Source: Dinoroseobacter shibae DFL 12 = DSM 16493 (GTDB taxonomy: Bacteria; Pseudomonadota; Alphaproteobacteria; Rhodobacterales; Rhodobacteraceae). Taken from it: DNA of 64,000 bases. The stretch spans positions 2,418,001-2,482,000 of the forward strand of contig NC_009952.1 of the NCBI RefSeq assembly GCF_000018145.1, in the 5' to 3' direction. Numbering within the stretch: position 1 is the first letter of the stretch; each line of letters starts with the position of its first letter. Positions 16,593-25,689 of this stretch are shown in pieces. The translations under genes were made by a program, and so were the position numbers. The notes below the pieces were generated by a model that saw only the letters and a program-made list of their open reading frames with translations, had not been told where the DNA came from and did not search any database.

Positions 16593-16877
16593 GTCACGCT
16601 TTCCTTCCGTCGAACTTCGCTTTCGATCCCATGATTTCGCAGCCTTTGCCAAGGGTTTGCGGCAGACGCCCCCCTTGGGATCTTGCGCCATCGCAGCTCG
16701 TCATCGGCGCGTTCGGCAGCCGCGTCGCAGGGTTCGCGGCCTCTCCGCGCCATCTCATGAGGCAATGCACTCGATCCACCTGATCTGTCGCCGGTCATGG
16801 CGCTCTTCCCTCTGCGGCTGCCCGGCCGCCTTCGGGCGCCTGGGCGCGACCGCCCAGACCCCCTCTGCGGCCTGTTC

Positions 16878-17366
16878 TCAGGCCTCCAGCCGTGTTTCCC
16901 TCTCGAACTGCGGAAACAGTACGTCGTTCTCCAGCCGGATATGCTCCTGCAGATCGTCCATGAACTCTTCGAGACCCCTGTAAAGGCGCGTCCAGCTTCC
17001 GCAGGCATCGTCGGGCAGATCCGGACCACCCGTGATACGCCGGATCTCGGACAGCTCGAACGCATGGTTATCGTGATCGGCGCGCATCGCGGCGATGGGG
17101 TTTTCGATACCAGGGCCGCCCCCGTTGCGAATGGCGGGAAACAGGATCAACTCCTCTTTTTTCATGTGAACTTCCATGTCACCGATCATGCGATCGAGCA
17201 CTGCGGCAAGCCCGGCAGGCGCACGAGGATCATCGATATGCACCGCTTCGACCATCGCGGACAATTCCGCCAGCAGCGGCAGCTGATCGCGGTGACGGGC
17301 GTGATACCGTGTCTCGATGTAGCGGGTCAGCTCGGCTGGATCGTGGAGGGGAGGCTGGTCAGTCAT
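16878..17366 (-). CDS. Hemerythrin-domain protein (YtfE/RIC-like)
   Basis: The 162-residue protein is a four-helix hemerythrin fold. Candidate di-iron ligands are His22/His25 (YHARH), His67 and Glu71 (HMKKEE), His98 and His101 (DHDNHAFE), and His142 and Glu146 (EHIRLEN). It matches the C-terminal part of RIC/YtfE, the protein that repairs Fe-S clusters damaged by NO, but lacks the N-terminal cysteine-containing ScdA-type domain. It lies 15 nt after the truncated haemoglobin gene, so they are co-transcribed. The 285 nt between it and NnrS show no convincing gene. Confidence 0.87.
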   Translation of the reverse strand: MTDQPPLHDPAELTRYIETRYHARHRDQLPLLAELSAMVEAVHIDDPRAPAGLAAVLDRMIGDMEVHMKKEELILFPAIRNGGGPGIENPIAAMRADHDNHAFELSEIRRITGGPDLPDDACGSWTRLYRGLEEFMDDLQEHIRLENDVLFPQFERETRLEA

Positions 17367-17381
17367 GATGACGTCCTTTCG

Positions 17382-17861
17382 TCACTGCAGGCTTGGGATG
17401 GCATGGGGGCAGATGGCTTGAGCATTCTGCACAGCCATGTGCAGAGACCGCGCAATGCGTTCGGCGCGGGAAATGACGTGGTCCGCGCCTTGCGGCGTGC
17501 AGACCTCGCGCGCAGTCTCGCGGAAGAGCATGAGCCAGTGATCGAAATGCGCCCGCGTGACCGGCAGGCCCGTATGCGCCGGCAAAGGTGCACCGTGATA
17601 CCGCCCGGTCATCAGTGCGACCGAGGACCAGAAATCGACCATGCGGGCCATATGTGGGTCCCAGTCCGAGATGCGGTCTGCAAAGATCGGTCCGAGCGTG
17701 CCGTCGTCACGCACCTTCTTGTAGAAGCGGTGGACCAACTCCCGGAGCTGCGCTTCATCCAGGCCGGTATCACGCATGACCGTGCGTGTCATTTCCGGGC
17801 GCGCCGAGGCAATGCGGGGTATTTGTTGTTTCAACACGGCCAAGAGGGCCTCCGGGGTCAA
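17382..17861 (-). CDS. Group III truncated haemoglobin
   Basis: The product carries the group III truncated-globin core: LRELVHRFYKKVRDDGTLGPIF, then MVDFWSSVALMTGRYHGAPLPAH, and the proximal-histidine region VTRAHFDHWLMLFRETAREV. Such globins bind NO or O2 in the cytoplasm. The frame has no upstream ATG; the listed start is a TTG with AAGG only 3 nt away, giving 159 residues. ATG codons at residue 24 or 29 are alternatives, so the first 28 residues are uncertain. It is divergent from the Rrf2 regulator and heads the hemerythrin-NnrS run. Confidence 0.83.
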   Translation of the reverse strand: MTPEALLAVLKQQIPRIASARPEMTRTVMRDTGLDEAQLRELVHRFYKKVRDDGTLGPIFADRISDWDPHMARMVDFWSSVALMTGRYHGAPLPAHTGLPVTRAHFDHWLMLFRETAREVCTPQGADHVISRAERIARSLHMAVQNAQAICPHAIPSLQ

Positions 17862-17889
17862 GTGCCTTGCATCCAGCGGTAGACCTGTT

Positions 17890-17912
17890 AATACGCATTG
17901 TAAATACCAATT
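17890..17912. promoter_or_regulatory. Candidate Rrf2/NsrR operator (direct repeat)
   Basis: The divergent promoter region holds AATACGCATT (17890-17899) and AATACCAATT (17903-17912). They match at 8 of 10 positions, are spaced 3 nt apart and are AT-rich in a GC-rich background. The position, just upstream of the Rrf2 start and the haemoglobin gene, suits an autoregulatory site. No confirmed consensus was matched. Confidence 0.35.
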
Positions 17913-17929
17913 GAACGGAGTGCGACCCG

Positions 17930-18349
17930 ATGCGCCTGACCTCCTTCACCGATTACGGACTGCGGATGCTGATGCGCATGGCCAGTGCGCCAGAGCGTGC
18001 CTTCTCCACGGCAGATCTGGCGGAGGAGTTCGACCTGTCGCGCCATCATCTGAGCAAGATCATGCAGCGGCTGTCCCGGGCCGGGATCGTCGAGACCCGG
18101 CGCGGGGGCGGCGGCGGCGCGACATTGGCGCAACCGGCGTCGGAGCTGCGCCTTGGACGCGTGATCGCCGTGCTGGAACAGGATCAGCCCATTGTGGAAT
18201 GCTTCGGCTCCGGCCCGCATAGTTGCACGATCGACCGCCAGTGCGGCCTGAAGGCTCGGCTTCGTGCGGCGGAACGCGCCTTTCTCACCGACCTCGATCG
18301 TTCCACCCTGGCCGATATCGCGTTGTCGGAGCCCCGCAACGCCGCCTGA
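17930..18349 (+). CDS. nsrR: Rrf2-family Fe-S regulator, NsrR-like
   Basis: The 139-residue protein begins MRLTSFTDYGLRMLMRMA, the usual NsrR N-terminus, followed by a winged helix (STADLAEEFDLSRHHLSKIMQRLSRAGIVETRRG). Three cysteines, C91, C99 and C105 (VECFG, HSCTIDRQCGLKARL), match the cluster-binding arrangement of NO-sensing NsrR. It probably represses the divergent globin-hemerythrin-NnrS genes until its cluster is nitrosylated. Another Rrf2 sensor type is possible, but the NO-related neighbours favour NsrR. Confidence 0.88.
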   Translation: MRLTSFTDYGLRMLMRMASAPERAFSTADLAEEFDLSRHHLSKIMQRLSRAGIVETRRGGGGGATLAQPASELRLGRVIAVLEQDQPIVECFGSGPHSCTIDRQCGLKARLRAAERAFLTDLDRSTLADIALSEPRNAA

Positions 18350-18373
18350 CACCCTGAAACGGAAGGAAACTCC

Positions 18374-18607
18374 ATGTCATCATGGCTACCCACCCTGACC
18401 ACCGCCACCCCAGAGGAGGGCTATGATCTTGCCGTCAAACTCGCGCGCGTTGCCATCAAGCTGACCCAGCCGGATGCGGAGGCCCGCGATCGCATGCGCC
18501 CGGAGTATGCCGAAGACGCCGACGCGCTGATCGCCGTCAGCCAGGTGGTCGCGACCCATTTCGCAACCGTGGCGGCCGCCAACGGCTACTGGAGGGACAC
18601 ACCATGA
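18374..18607 (+). CDS. Small uncharacterised protein in the NO cluster
   Basis: The 77-residue protein has AAGGAAA 6 nt before its ATG. It is predicted to be largely helical (PEEGYDLAVKLARVAIKLTQPDAEARDRMR) with no Cys, no signal and no membrane segment. It follows the Rrf2 gene by 24 nt and overlaps the next gene by 4 nt, so it is coupled to the DUF6522 protein. I do not recognise its family; the NO-detoxification context suggests a linked role. Confidence 0.7.
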   Translation: MSSWLPTLTTATPEEGYDLAVKLARVAIKLTQPDAEARDRMRPEYAEDADALIAVSQVVATHFATVAAANGYWRDTP

Positions 18608-18873
18608 TGCAGGTGGAAGTCGGGGCAGACGGTATCGTCGTGGACGCGGAACTGCTGGCCGAAGCCTTCGGCATAGCGCCGTCCATGGTGCATCCGGGCA
18701 TGAAGTCGGGAGACATCACATCGCTCTGCGAAAAGGGCGAGGGATCGGATGCGGGGCGTTGGCGCCTGACCTTCTATCACGCCGGTCGTGCGTTTCGGCT
18801 GACCATCGACGATACCGGTCAGGTTCTGCGGCGGACCCGCTTCGACGCCCCGAGACCGGGCCGGGCAACCTGA
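18604..18873 (+). CDS. DUF6522-family small protein
   Basis: The 89-residue protein reads VEVGADGIVVDAELLAEAFGI ... MKSGDITSLCEKGEG ... WRLTFYHAGRAFRLTIDDTGQVLRRTRFD. This matches the small DUF6522 family, which is found with denitrification and NO-response genes in Rhodobacterales. It overlaps the preceding gene by 4 nt. One Cys (SLCEKGEG) is present. Function is unknown; a cytoplasmic accessory role is inferred from context. Confidence 0.72.
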   Translation: MMQVEVGADGIVVDAELLAEAFGIAPSMVHPGMKSGDITSLCEKGEGSDAGRWRLTFYHAGRAFRLTIDDTGQVLRRTRFDAPRPGRAT

Positions 18874-19550
18874 GACACAGGCTCTGCCCAACGTCGTCTT
18901 TAACCTCAGTCCGCGCGGCACGCTATCCGCCCGAGTCCAGCACCTTTCCCGGGGCCACATCCGCAGGAGCAGTCGAAGCCCGCAGCCTTGGCCCGAAGGC
19001 AGGCATCGCAATGTGATGGCCCTGTCCCATGGGCAAGAATCCGACCTGCGTCACCCAACGACCGGCGCACCACATCACGCAGGGACGTATCGCCGACACC
19101 GGCACGGCTCAAACAGCCACCCCCGGGAAGATACCGAGAAACCGCGCGCTGGCGGAGCATCAGAGTCGAATGAACCGTTACCGATAAATGATCGGTTTCT
19201 GCTCTTCGACGTCCCTGGCGGACAGCCCGATCAGCCAAGCGCCGCAAGCAAACCGTTGACCCACGGGCGCTCCGTGATACAGCGGGTTTAAATGCGGAAA
19301 TGAGCCAGATGGTAAGGCAAAATGGCTCTGTCGACATATCCGCGCAGATTGACTTCGAAGCATCATCCCCGATTGGGAGGTGTCATCCTGCCCGCTGGCA
19401 AATGTACCCCGAATACGAAAAGGCGGTTCGGAACGCTCGGGGTTTGAAGAGACTGCCCCTCGCACGCCCCCTGCGAAGGCGCGCAGCAAACCGGCGCGGC
19501 ATGTATGGTAAAGGGGCGATCACCGCAGCACGCGGGGAAGGGACCAAGGC
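18874..19550. other. 677-nt region with no confidently identified gene
   Basis: No reading frame here has both a credible start and a family match. The best candidate is on the minus strand, ending at 18906, with a cysteine-rich end (SHCDACLRAKAAGFDCSCGCG) that could bind metal; its N-terminal half does not look like protein, so it may be a remnant or chance. The plus strand shows nothing until the arginase gene. Confidence 0.5.
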
Positions 19551-20477
19551 ATGCGCACGCAGAAATGCATTCTGATCGGGGCTGGCATGGACTGCGGCAA
19601 GCGCCGCCGTGGCTGCCTCATGGGCCCGGACGCGTATCGCACCGCCGGACTGATTGACACCCTCGGCGATCTGGGCTGGCAAACAGAGGATCGCGGCAAC
19701 CTGCCGGGCCCAACCTGGGTGGCCGACACCCCACCCGGAGAGTTGCACGCGCTTTCGGAAACGATCACATGGACAAGACTGCTGTCAGAGGCCGCGCAGG
19801 CGGCCATCGGGCAAGGCTTTCCGATCTTTCTGGGGGGCGATCACGCGCTGTCACTGGGCACGGTTGCCGGCGTCTCAGCTCATGCCGCGGGCCAGGATCG
19901 TCCGCTTTTCGTGCTCTGGCTGGATGCGCATCCTGATATCAACACGCCGACGACCACCCTATCGGGAAATCTGCACGGCACGCCTGTCGCCTACATCACG
20001 GGTCAAGCCGGGTTTGACGGATTCCCGACACTCACCGCGCCAGTACCGCCGGAAAACATCTGCTTCATCGGATTGCGCTCGGTCGATGCATCGGAGCGCA
20101 ATTTCATAGCACAATCCGGCATGACTGCGATCGATATGCGCCAGATCGACGAGCATGGTATCGCCGCCCCACTAAGCGCGTTCCTGGCGCGAGTCGCAAC
20201 GGCGGGTGGCATGCTGCATGTTTCGCTCGATGTCGATTTCCTGGAACCCGCCATCGCCCCCGCCGTCGGCACCACCGTCCCCGGCGGCGCCACCTTCCGC
20301 GAGGCGCACCTGGTGATGGAGATGCTGCATGACAGCGGACTTGTCTCCTCCCTCGACCTTGTGGAACTGAACCCCTTCCTCGACGATCGCGGGCGCACCG
20401 CATCGCTCATGGTCGATCTCACCGCGTCGCTTTTCGGTCGGCGAGTGTTCGACCGCCCAACCCGCAGCCATTCGTGA
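19551..20477 (+). CDS. rocF: Arginase
   Basis: The 308-residue protein shows the arginase manganese motifs in order: GGDHALSLGT, DAHPDINTPTT, and SLDVDFLEPAIAPAVGT, followed by LDLVELNP. It hydrolyses L-arginine to L-ornithine and urea in the cytoplasm. The ATG has GGAAGGGA upstream. The stop overlaps the ornithine cyclodeaminase GTG by 4 nt, and a PutA gene follows, so the three genes form an arginine-to-glutamate route. A regulator gene is not adjacent. Confidence 0.95.
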   Translation: MRTQKCILIGAGMDCGKRRRGCLMGPDAYRTAGLIDTLGDLGWQTEDRGNLPGPTWVADTPPGELHALSETITWTRLLSEAAQAAIGQGFPIFLGGDHALSLGTVAGVSAHAAGQDRPLFVLWLDAHPDINTPTTTLSGNLHGTPVAYITGQAGFDGFPTLTAPVPPENICFIGLRSVDASERNFIAQSGMTAIDMRQIDEHGIAAPLSAFLARVATAGGMLHVSLDVDFLEPAIAPAVGTTVPGGATFREAHLVMEMLHDSGLVSSLDLVELNPFLDDRGRTASLMVDLTASLFGRRVFDRPTRSHS

Positions 20478-21559
20478 GCAAACTCATGTCCGCATCTGCC
20501 AACGACCCGGTCCCTGGCCCCTCCGACCTTGCCTATATCCGCTTTGTCAGCGTCGAGAACATGATGAAGCTGGTCCACAGTATCGGCATCGAGACCATGC
20601 TCAGGGACCTTGCCCGCTACATCGAAGACGATTTCCGCCGCTGGGAGAAATTCGACAAGACCCCGCGCGTTGCCAGCCATTCGCCGGAGGGGGTGATCGA
20701 ACTGATGCCGACATCCGATGGTGAGGATTACGGTTTCAAATACGTCAACGGCCATCCCAGAAACACGAAGGATGGGCTACAGACCGTGACCGCTTTCGGT
20801 CTGCTCGCGCGGGTCGATACCGGCTATCCGGAACTCCTGACGGAGATGACGGTGCTGACCGCGCTTCGCACCGCGGCGACATCTGCCATGGTCGCCAGCC
20901 ACCTCGCGCCGAAGGGCAGCAGGGTCATGGCGATGATCGGCAACGGTGCACAATCGGAATTTCAGGCGCTGGCGATGCGCGCGATCTGCGGCATCGACAC
21001 GCTGCGGCTTTACGATATCGACCGGGCGGCGACAGAAAAAGTGCGGCGTAACCTGACCGGACAGGGTTTCGAGCTGATCCCCTGCGCCACCCCGGAAGAG
21101 GCCATCGAGGGCGCGCAGATCATCACCACTTGCACCGCCGACAAGCAATTCGCCACGATCCTGACCGACAACATGGTCGGCGCAGGCCTGCACATCAACG
21201 CTATCGGAGGCGACTGCCCCGGCAAGACCGAATTGCACAAGGATATCCTGATCCGGTCCGACGTCTTCGTGGAGTATCCGCCACAGACCCGGATCGAGGG
21301 CGAGATCCAGCAGATGCCGGAGGACTTCCCTGTGACCGAGATGTGGCAAGTCATCACCGGAGCGGCACCTGGGCGCATCAATGACCGCCAGATCACGCTG
21401 TTTGACGGCGTGGGCTTTGCCATCGAAGATTTCTCGGCCTTGCGCTACCTGCGTGACAAGCTGAAGGACCATCCCTTCTACGAGGACCTCGACATCATCG
21501 CCGACCCCGACGACCCCCGCGATCTGTTCGGCATGATCCAGCGCGCGCGACCTCGCTGA
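20474..21559 (+). CDS. ocd: Ornithine cyclodeaminase
   Basis: The 361-residue protein belongs to the ornithine cyclodeaminase/mu-crystallin family. It has the substrate region around FKYVNGHPRNTKDGLQTVTA, the NAD-binding loop AMIGNGAQSEFQALAM and the catalytic Asp region GLHINAIGGDCPGKTEL. It converts L-ornithine to L-proline and ammonia using bound NAD. It starts with GTG within the arginase stop; an ATG nine nt later is a possible start. The PutA gene begins 187 nt downstream and would oxidise the proline made. Confidence 0.94.
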   Translation: MSKLMSASANDPVPGPSDLAYIRFVSVENMMKLVHSIGIETMLRDLARYIEDDFRRWEKFDKTPRVASHSPEGVIELMPTSDGEDYGFKYVNGHPRNTKDGLQTVTAFGLLARVDTGYPELLTEMTVLTALRTAATSAMVASHLAPKGSRVMAMIGNGAQSEFQALAMRAICGIDTLRLYDIDRAATEKVRRNLTGQGFELIPCATPEEAIEGAQIITTCTADKQFATILTDNMVGAGLHINAIGGDCPGKTELHKDILIRSDVFVEYPPQTRIEGEIQQMPEDFPVTEMWQVITGAAPGRINDRQITLFDGVGFAIEDFSALRYLRDKLKDHPFYEDLDIIADPDDPRDLFGMIQRARPR

Positions 21560-21746
21560 GCGGCCATCAAGACGCAGCTTTGCACGTCGCCGCGAGCCGA
21601 TCGAAGAACGGCAGATGCGCAATCCGCGCGTCCACGTTATGCTCCCGAAATGCAGGCGGGACGTCAACCTGTCCGGTCGGGAGGCACACCGAGCAAGGGG
21701 CGAGCTGGCAGGGCCGGAGATCAAGGCACCTTTGGGAGAGACGAAA

Positions 21747-24700
21747 ATGAACAGGGCGTTCGACATATCCAGTCAGATCGACAATCCGTTTCGCGCCCAG
21801 GTGCGCGCGCATTACACCGCCGAGGAAACCGCGCTTCTGAAATCTCTGGCCGCCCGCATCAAACTGTCGGCACACGAACGCGAGAAGGCCGCCGCTGCCG
21901 GGGCCCGATACGTGACAAGGGTCAGAAACGAGACCAGGCCCTCTATGATGGAGGCGTTTCTGGCCGAATATGGTCTCTCGACATCCGAAGGCGTGGGCCT
22001 GATGTGCCTCGCCGAAGCGTTGCTGCGCGTCCCGGATGCGGACACCATTGATGATCTGATCGAGGACAAGGTTGCGCCATCGAACTGGGGCGCGCATCTG
22101 GGCCATTCCTCGTCTTCTTTGGTGAATGCATCGACCTGGGCGCTGATGTTGACCGGCAAGGTTCTGGATGAAGACCCCAGGGGGCCGGCGCGCGCCCTGC
22201 GCGGGCTGGTCAAGCGCCTGGGCGAGCCGGTCGTGCGCACCGCTGTCGGCCAATCGATGAAGGTGCTGGGACGACAATTCGTTCTAGGTCAGACCATTGA
22301 GGAAGGCCTGAAGAACGCCCGCGAGTTGGAAAAAAAGGGGTTCACCTATTCCTACGACATGCTTGGCGAAGCGGCCCGCACCGACGCCGATGCCAGGCGC
22401 TATCATGCCGCCTATGCCCAGGCAATCACGGCAATTGCCAGGCAGGCCACGGGGGATGTTCGCTCCTCGCCCGGCATCTCGGTCAAGTTGTCGGCCCTGC
22501 ACCCACGCTACGAATACACCCACCGACATTCGGTGATGGCAGACTTGGTGCCCCGCGCGGCGGCACTGGTAAAACAAGCCGCCCAGGCCGGTATCGGCTT
22601 CAATGTCGACGCAGAGGAACAGGACCGGCTCGATCTCTCGCTCGATGTGATCGAAGCGATGATGTCAGACCCGGATCTCGACGGGTGGGACGGGTTCGGC
22701 GTTGTCGTGCAAGCCTATGGCCGCCGTGCCGGGCCCGTCATCGAGACCCTGTATGACATGGCAGAGCGGTATGATCGGAAGATCATGGTGCGGCTCGTCA
22801 AGGGCGCCTACTGGGACACCGAGATCAAACTGGCGCAGGAATTGGGGGTGGAACGGTTTCCGGTCTTTACCCGCAAGAACAATACCGATGTGAGCTATAT
22901 GGCCTGTGCACAAATGCTGCTGGACCGGCGCGACCGAATCTATCCGCAGTTTGCCACCCACAACGCCCATACCTGTGCCGCCGTCTTGCAGATGGCCGGC
23001 AACGCCAGAGACTGCTTCGAATTCCAGCGCCTGCATGGAATGGGCGCGTCGCTGCATCAGATCGTCAAGGAGACCGAAGGCACCCGGTGCCGGATCTATG
23101 CGCCGGTCGGCGCGCATCAGGATCTTCTGGCCTATCTCGTCCGCCGCCTTCTCGAAAACGGGGCCAACTCATCCTTTGTGAACCAGATCGTCGATCCCGA
23201 CATCCCCGCCGAGGCGATCTCCGCCGATCCGGTATCCGAGATGGAGAAGCTGGGCGATCAGATCCCGAACCCGGCGATCCGGCAACCATCCGACCTCTTT
23301 GCCCCCGACCGGCGCAACTCCAGAGGCTACCGCGTCAACGAACCGGCATCGATCCTCCCGCTGATGACTGCGCGCGAAGCCTTCGCCGAGACCACCTGGC
23401 ATGCACGACCGATGCTGGCCGGGGGCCGTGACCCGACCGGGCCCACGCGCGAGGTGCATTCGCCCGCGGACAAGACCCGCCTTGTCGGCACCGTTCAGGA
23501 GGCCTCCGCCGAGGATGTCGCCTGCGCGCTCGATGCCGCCGAAACCGGCTTCAGAGACTGGTCGGCCCGGCCCGTGTCCGAGCGCGCCGATATGTTGCGC
23601 AAACTGGCCGACATGTACGAAGACAACATCGCCGAACTCACCGCGATCACCACGCGCGAGGCCGGAAAGACCGTCCTCGACGGCATTGCCGAAGTGCGCG
23701 AAGCAGTTGATTTCCTGCGCTTCTATGCGAACGAGGCCGAACGTCTGGAAGAAGAGGATCCGGGCCGTCCGCGCGGTATCTTCGTCTGCATCAGTCCTTG
23801 GAACTTCCCGCTGGCCATCTTCACCGGCCAGATCGCGGCGGCTCTCGTCATGGGCAACGCGGTGCTGGCCAAACCGGCCGAACAGACGCCGATCATCGCC
23901 GCTCGCGCGGTGCAGATGATGCGCGACTGCGGCCTGCCCGACGCCGCCCTCCAGCTTTTGCCCGGCGACGGTCCAATGGTTGGCGGTCCGCTGACCAGCG
24001 ATCCGCGCATTGCCGGGGTCTGTTTCACAGGCTCCACCGAAGTGGCGATGATCATCCACAAGGCACTGGCGAAGAACGCCGGACCAGAGGCGGTTCTGGT
24101 CGCCGAAACCGGTGGTCTGAACGCGATGATCGTCGATTCCACCGCCCTGCACGAACAGGCCGTGCGCGATATCCTGATCTCTTCGTTCCAGTCGGCTGGC
24201 CAGCGCTGTTCCGCCCTGCGCATTCTCTACGTTCAGGAAGACGTGCATGACAAGCTGATGGAGATGCTGTCGGGCGCGCTCGATGCGCTGGTGATCGGCG
24301 ACAGCTGGAACCTGGATGTCGATGTGTCCCCCGTGATCGATGCCGACGCCCAGAGCGATATCCTGGGCTATATCGACCAGCACCGGAAAGCGGGCACCCT
24401 GATCAAGACGCTCGCCGCACCCGACAGCGGTACCTATGTCACCCCGGCCATCGTCAAGGTGGGCGGCATCGCGGACATGGAACGCGAAATCTTCGGCCCC
24501 GTTCTGCATGTCGCGACCTTCAAGGCGAACGAGATCGACCAGGTGGTGGACGCCATCAATGCGCGCCGCTACGGCCTGACTTTCGGCCTTCACACGCGGA
24601 TCGACGACCGGGTCGAACAGATCGTCGAACGAATCCAGGTCGGCAATGTCTACGTCAACCGCAACCAGATCGGCGCCATCGTGGGCAGTCAGCCCTTTGG

Positions 24701-25412
24701 CGGCGAAGGGCTTTCGGGAACCGGTCCGAAGGCGGGAGGGCCGCTTTACCTGACCCGCTTCCGCAAGGTCGGAAAGTCCACCAGCCATCCCGCCCCGCAA
24801 GGGGCTGTGCTCGGCAAAGCGGCACTGAACACGGCCCTGTCGTCGCTCGATGCGCGAAACTGGGCCGCACGGCCGGACCGGGTGCACATCTTGCGCATGG
24901 CGCTCAGTGGCAGTACCGGCGTGGTGCGCCGCGCCTTGTCGGAAACGGCGGCCTTCGACATGTCCCCGCAGACGCTGCCGGGGCCGACCGGCGAGAGTAA
25001 CCGCCTGAGCATGGTCCCGCGCGGCACGGTCCTGTGCCTCGGCCCCACCCCGGAAATCGCGATGGCCCAGGCGGTGCAGGCACTTGGCGCAGGATGCGCG
25101 GTGGTGATTGCCCTGCCCGGCAGCACGCCCCTGTCCCAACCGCTCTCCGACGCGGGCGCCCCTGTCGTGACCCTCGACGGCACGGTCGACTGTGTAACCC
25201 TGACAGAGCTCACAGGCATAGAGGTCGTCGCCGCTGCCGGCGCTTCGGATTGGACGCGCACCCTGCGGGTCGCCTTGTCCCAACGCGACGGACCAATCAT
25301 CCCGCTGATCGTCGACGAAATCGCGCCCGAGCGGTACGTGCTCGAACGCCACCTGTGCATCGACACGACGGCGGCAGGCGGCAATGCCAAATTGCTGGCC
25401 GCCTCGTCGTGA
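21747..25412 (+). CDS. putA: Bifunctional proline dehydrogenase / L-glutamate gamma-semialdehyde dehydrogenase
   Basis: I chose the ATG at 21747, which has GGGAGAG upstream; the product is 1221 residues. The proline-dehydrogenase barrel (about residues 150-470) shows FNVDAEEQDRLDLSLD and MVRLVKGAYWDTEIK. The aldehyde-dehydrogenase domain (about 540-1010) shows ISPWNFPLAIFTGQ, FTGSTEVAM, ETGGLNAM with the general-base Glu, and SAGQRCSALR with the catalytic Cys near residue 820. A C-terminal conserved domain follows. There is no N-terminal ribbon-helix-helix, so it is not the DNA-binding trifunctional form. Proline is oxidised to glutamate, with electrons to quinone and NAD. Confidence 0.96.
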   Translation: MNRAFDISSQIDNPFRAQVRAHYTAEETALLKSLAARIKLSAHEREKAAAAGARYVTRVRNETRPSMMEAFLAEYGLSTSEGVGLMCLAEALLRVPDADTIDDLIEDKVAPSNWGAHLGHSSSSLVNASTWALMLTGKVLDEDPRGPARALRGLVKRLGEPVVRTAVGQSMKVLGRQFVLGQTIEEGLKNARELEKKGFTYSYDMLGEAARTDADARRYHAAYAQAITAIARQATGDVRSSPGISVKLSALHPRYEYTHRHSVMADLVPRAAALVKQAAQAGIGFNVDAEEQDRLDLSLDVIEAMMSDPDLDGWDGFGVVVQAYGRRAGPVIETLYDMAERYDRKIMVRLVKGAYWDTEIKLAQELGVERFPVFTRKNNTDVSYMACAQMLLDRRDRIYPQFATHNAHTCAAVLQMAGNARDCFEFQRLHGMGASLHQIVKETEGTRCRIYAPVGAHQDLLAYLVRRLLENGANSSFVNQIVDPDIPAEAISADPVSEMEKLGDQIPNPAIRQPSDLFAPDRRNSRGYRVNEPASILPLMTAREAFAETTWHARPMLAGGRDPTGPTREVHSPADKTRLVGTVQEASAEDVACALDAAETGFRDWSARPVSERADMLRKLADMYEDNIAELTAITTREAGKTVLDGIAEVREAVDFLRFYANEAERLEEEDPGRPRGIFVCISPWNFPLAIFTGQIAAALVMGNAVLAKPAEQTPIIAARAVQMMRDCGLPDAALQLLPGDGPMVGGPLTSDPRIAGVCFTGSTEVAMIIHKALAKNAGPEAVLVAETGGLNAMIVDSTALHEQAVRDILISSFQSAGQRCSALRILYVQEDVHDKLMEMLSGALDALVIGDSWNLDVDVSPVIDADAQSDILGYIDQHRKAGTLIKTLAAPDSGTYVTPAIVKVGGIADMEREIFGPVLHVATFKANEIDQVVDAINARRYGLTFGLHTRIDDRVEQIVERIQVGNVYVNRNQIGAIVGSQPFGGEGLSGTGPKAGGPLYLTRFRKVGKSTSHPAPQGAVLGKAALNTALSSLDARNWAARPDRVHILRMALSGSTGVVRRALSETAAFDMSPQTLPGPTGESNRLSMVPRGTVLCLGPTPEIAMAQAVQALGAGCAVVIALPGSTPLSQPLSDAGAPVVTLDGTVDCVTLTELTGIEVVAAAGASDWTRTLRVALSQRDGPIIPLIVDEIAPERYVLERHLCIDTTAAGGNAKLLAASS

Positions 25413-25689
25413 AAGAAGGCCCGATCCCTCCGGAATTGGCCCGACGTTGCCCTCGCCCAGCATCGCACAGCGCGTAACCTTGCGGACTTGGACGATTCGG
25501 AGCCATTCATTGGATTTGCATATGCGCCATCCGACCAAAGCTTGTGAATTCGTGTTTCTTTGGAAAAAGGACCTTTAGGGTGTCGAGTCTCGCACTGCGC
25601 TCGCGATTCCGTGGGTGGAGTGCCTTACAGCAGGTCAAGGGTCCCGCCCATCTCGTCGCGGCTTGGCAGGCGCGCCATTAGGACCTGGT

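Noticed and set aside
16594-16779. 61-residue minus-strand ORF between hemerythrin and NnrS
   Set aside because: It lacks a convincing start, motif or family; its end coincides with the NnrS ribosome-binding site.
23169-25538. 789-residue minus-strand frame opposite putA
   Set aside because: It is the antisense of a conserved enzyme and carries no recognisable domain.
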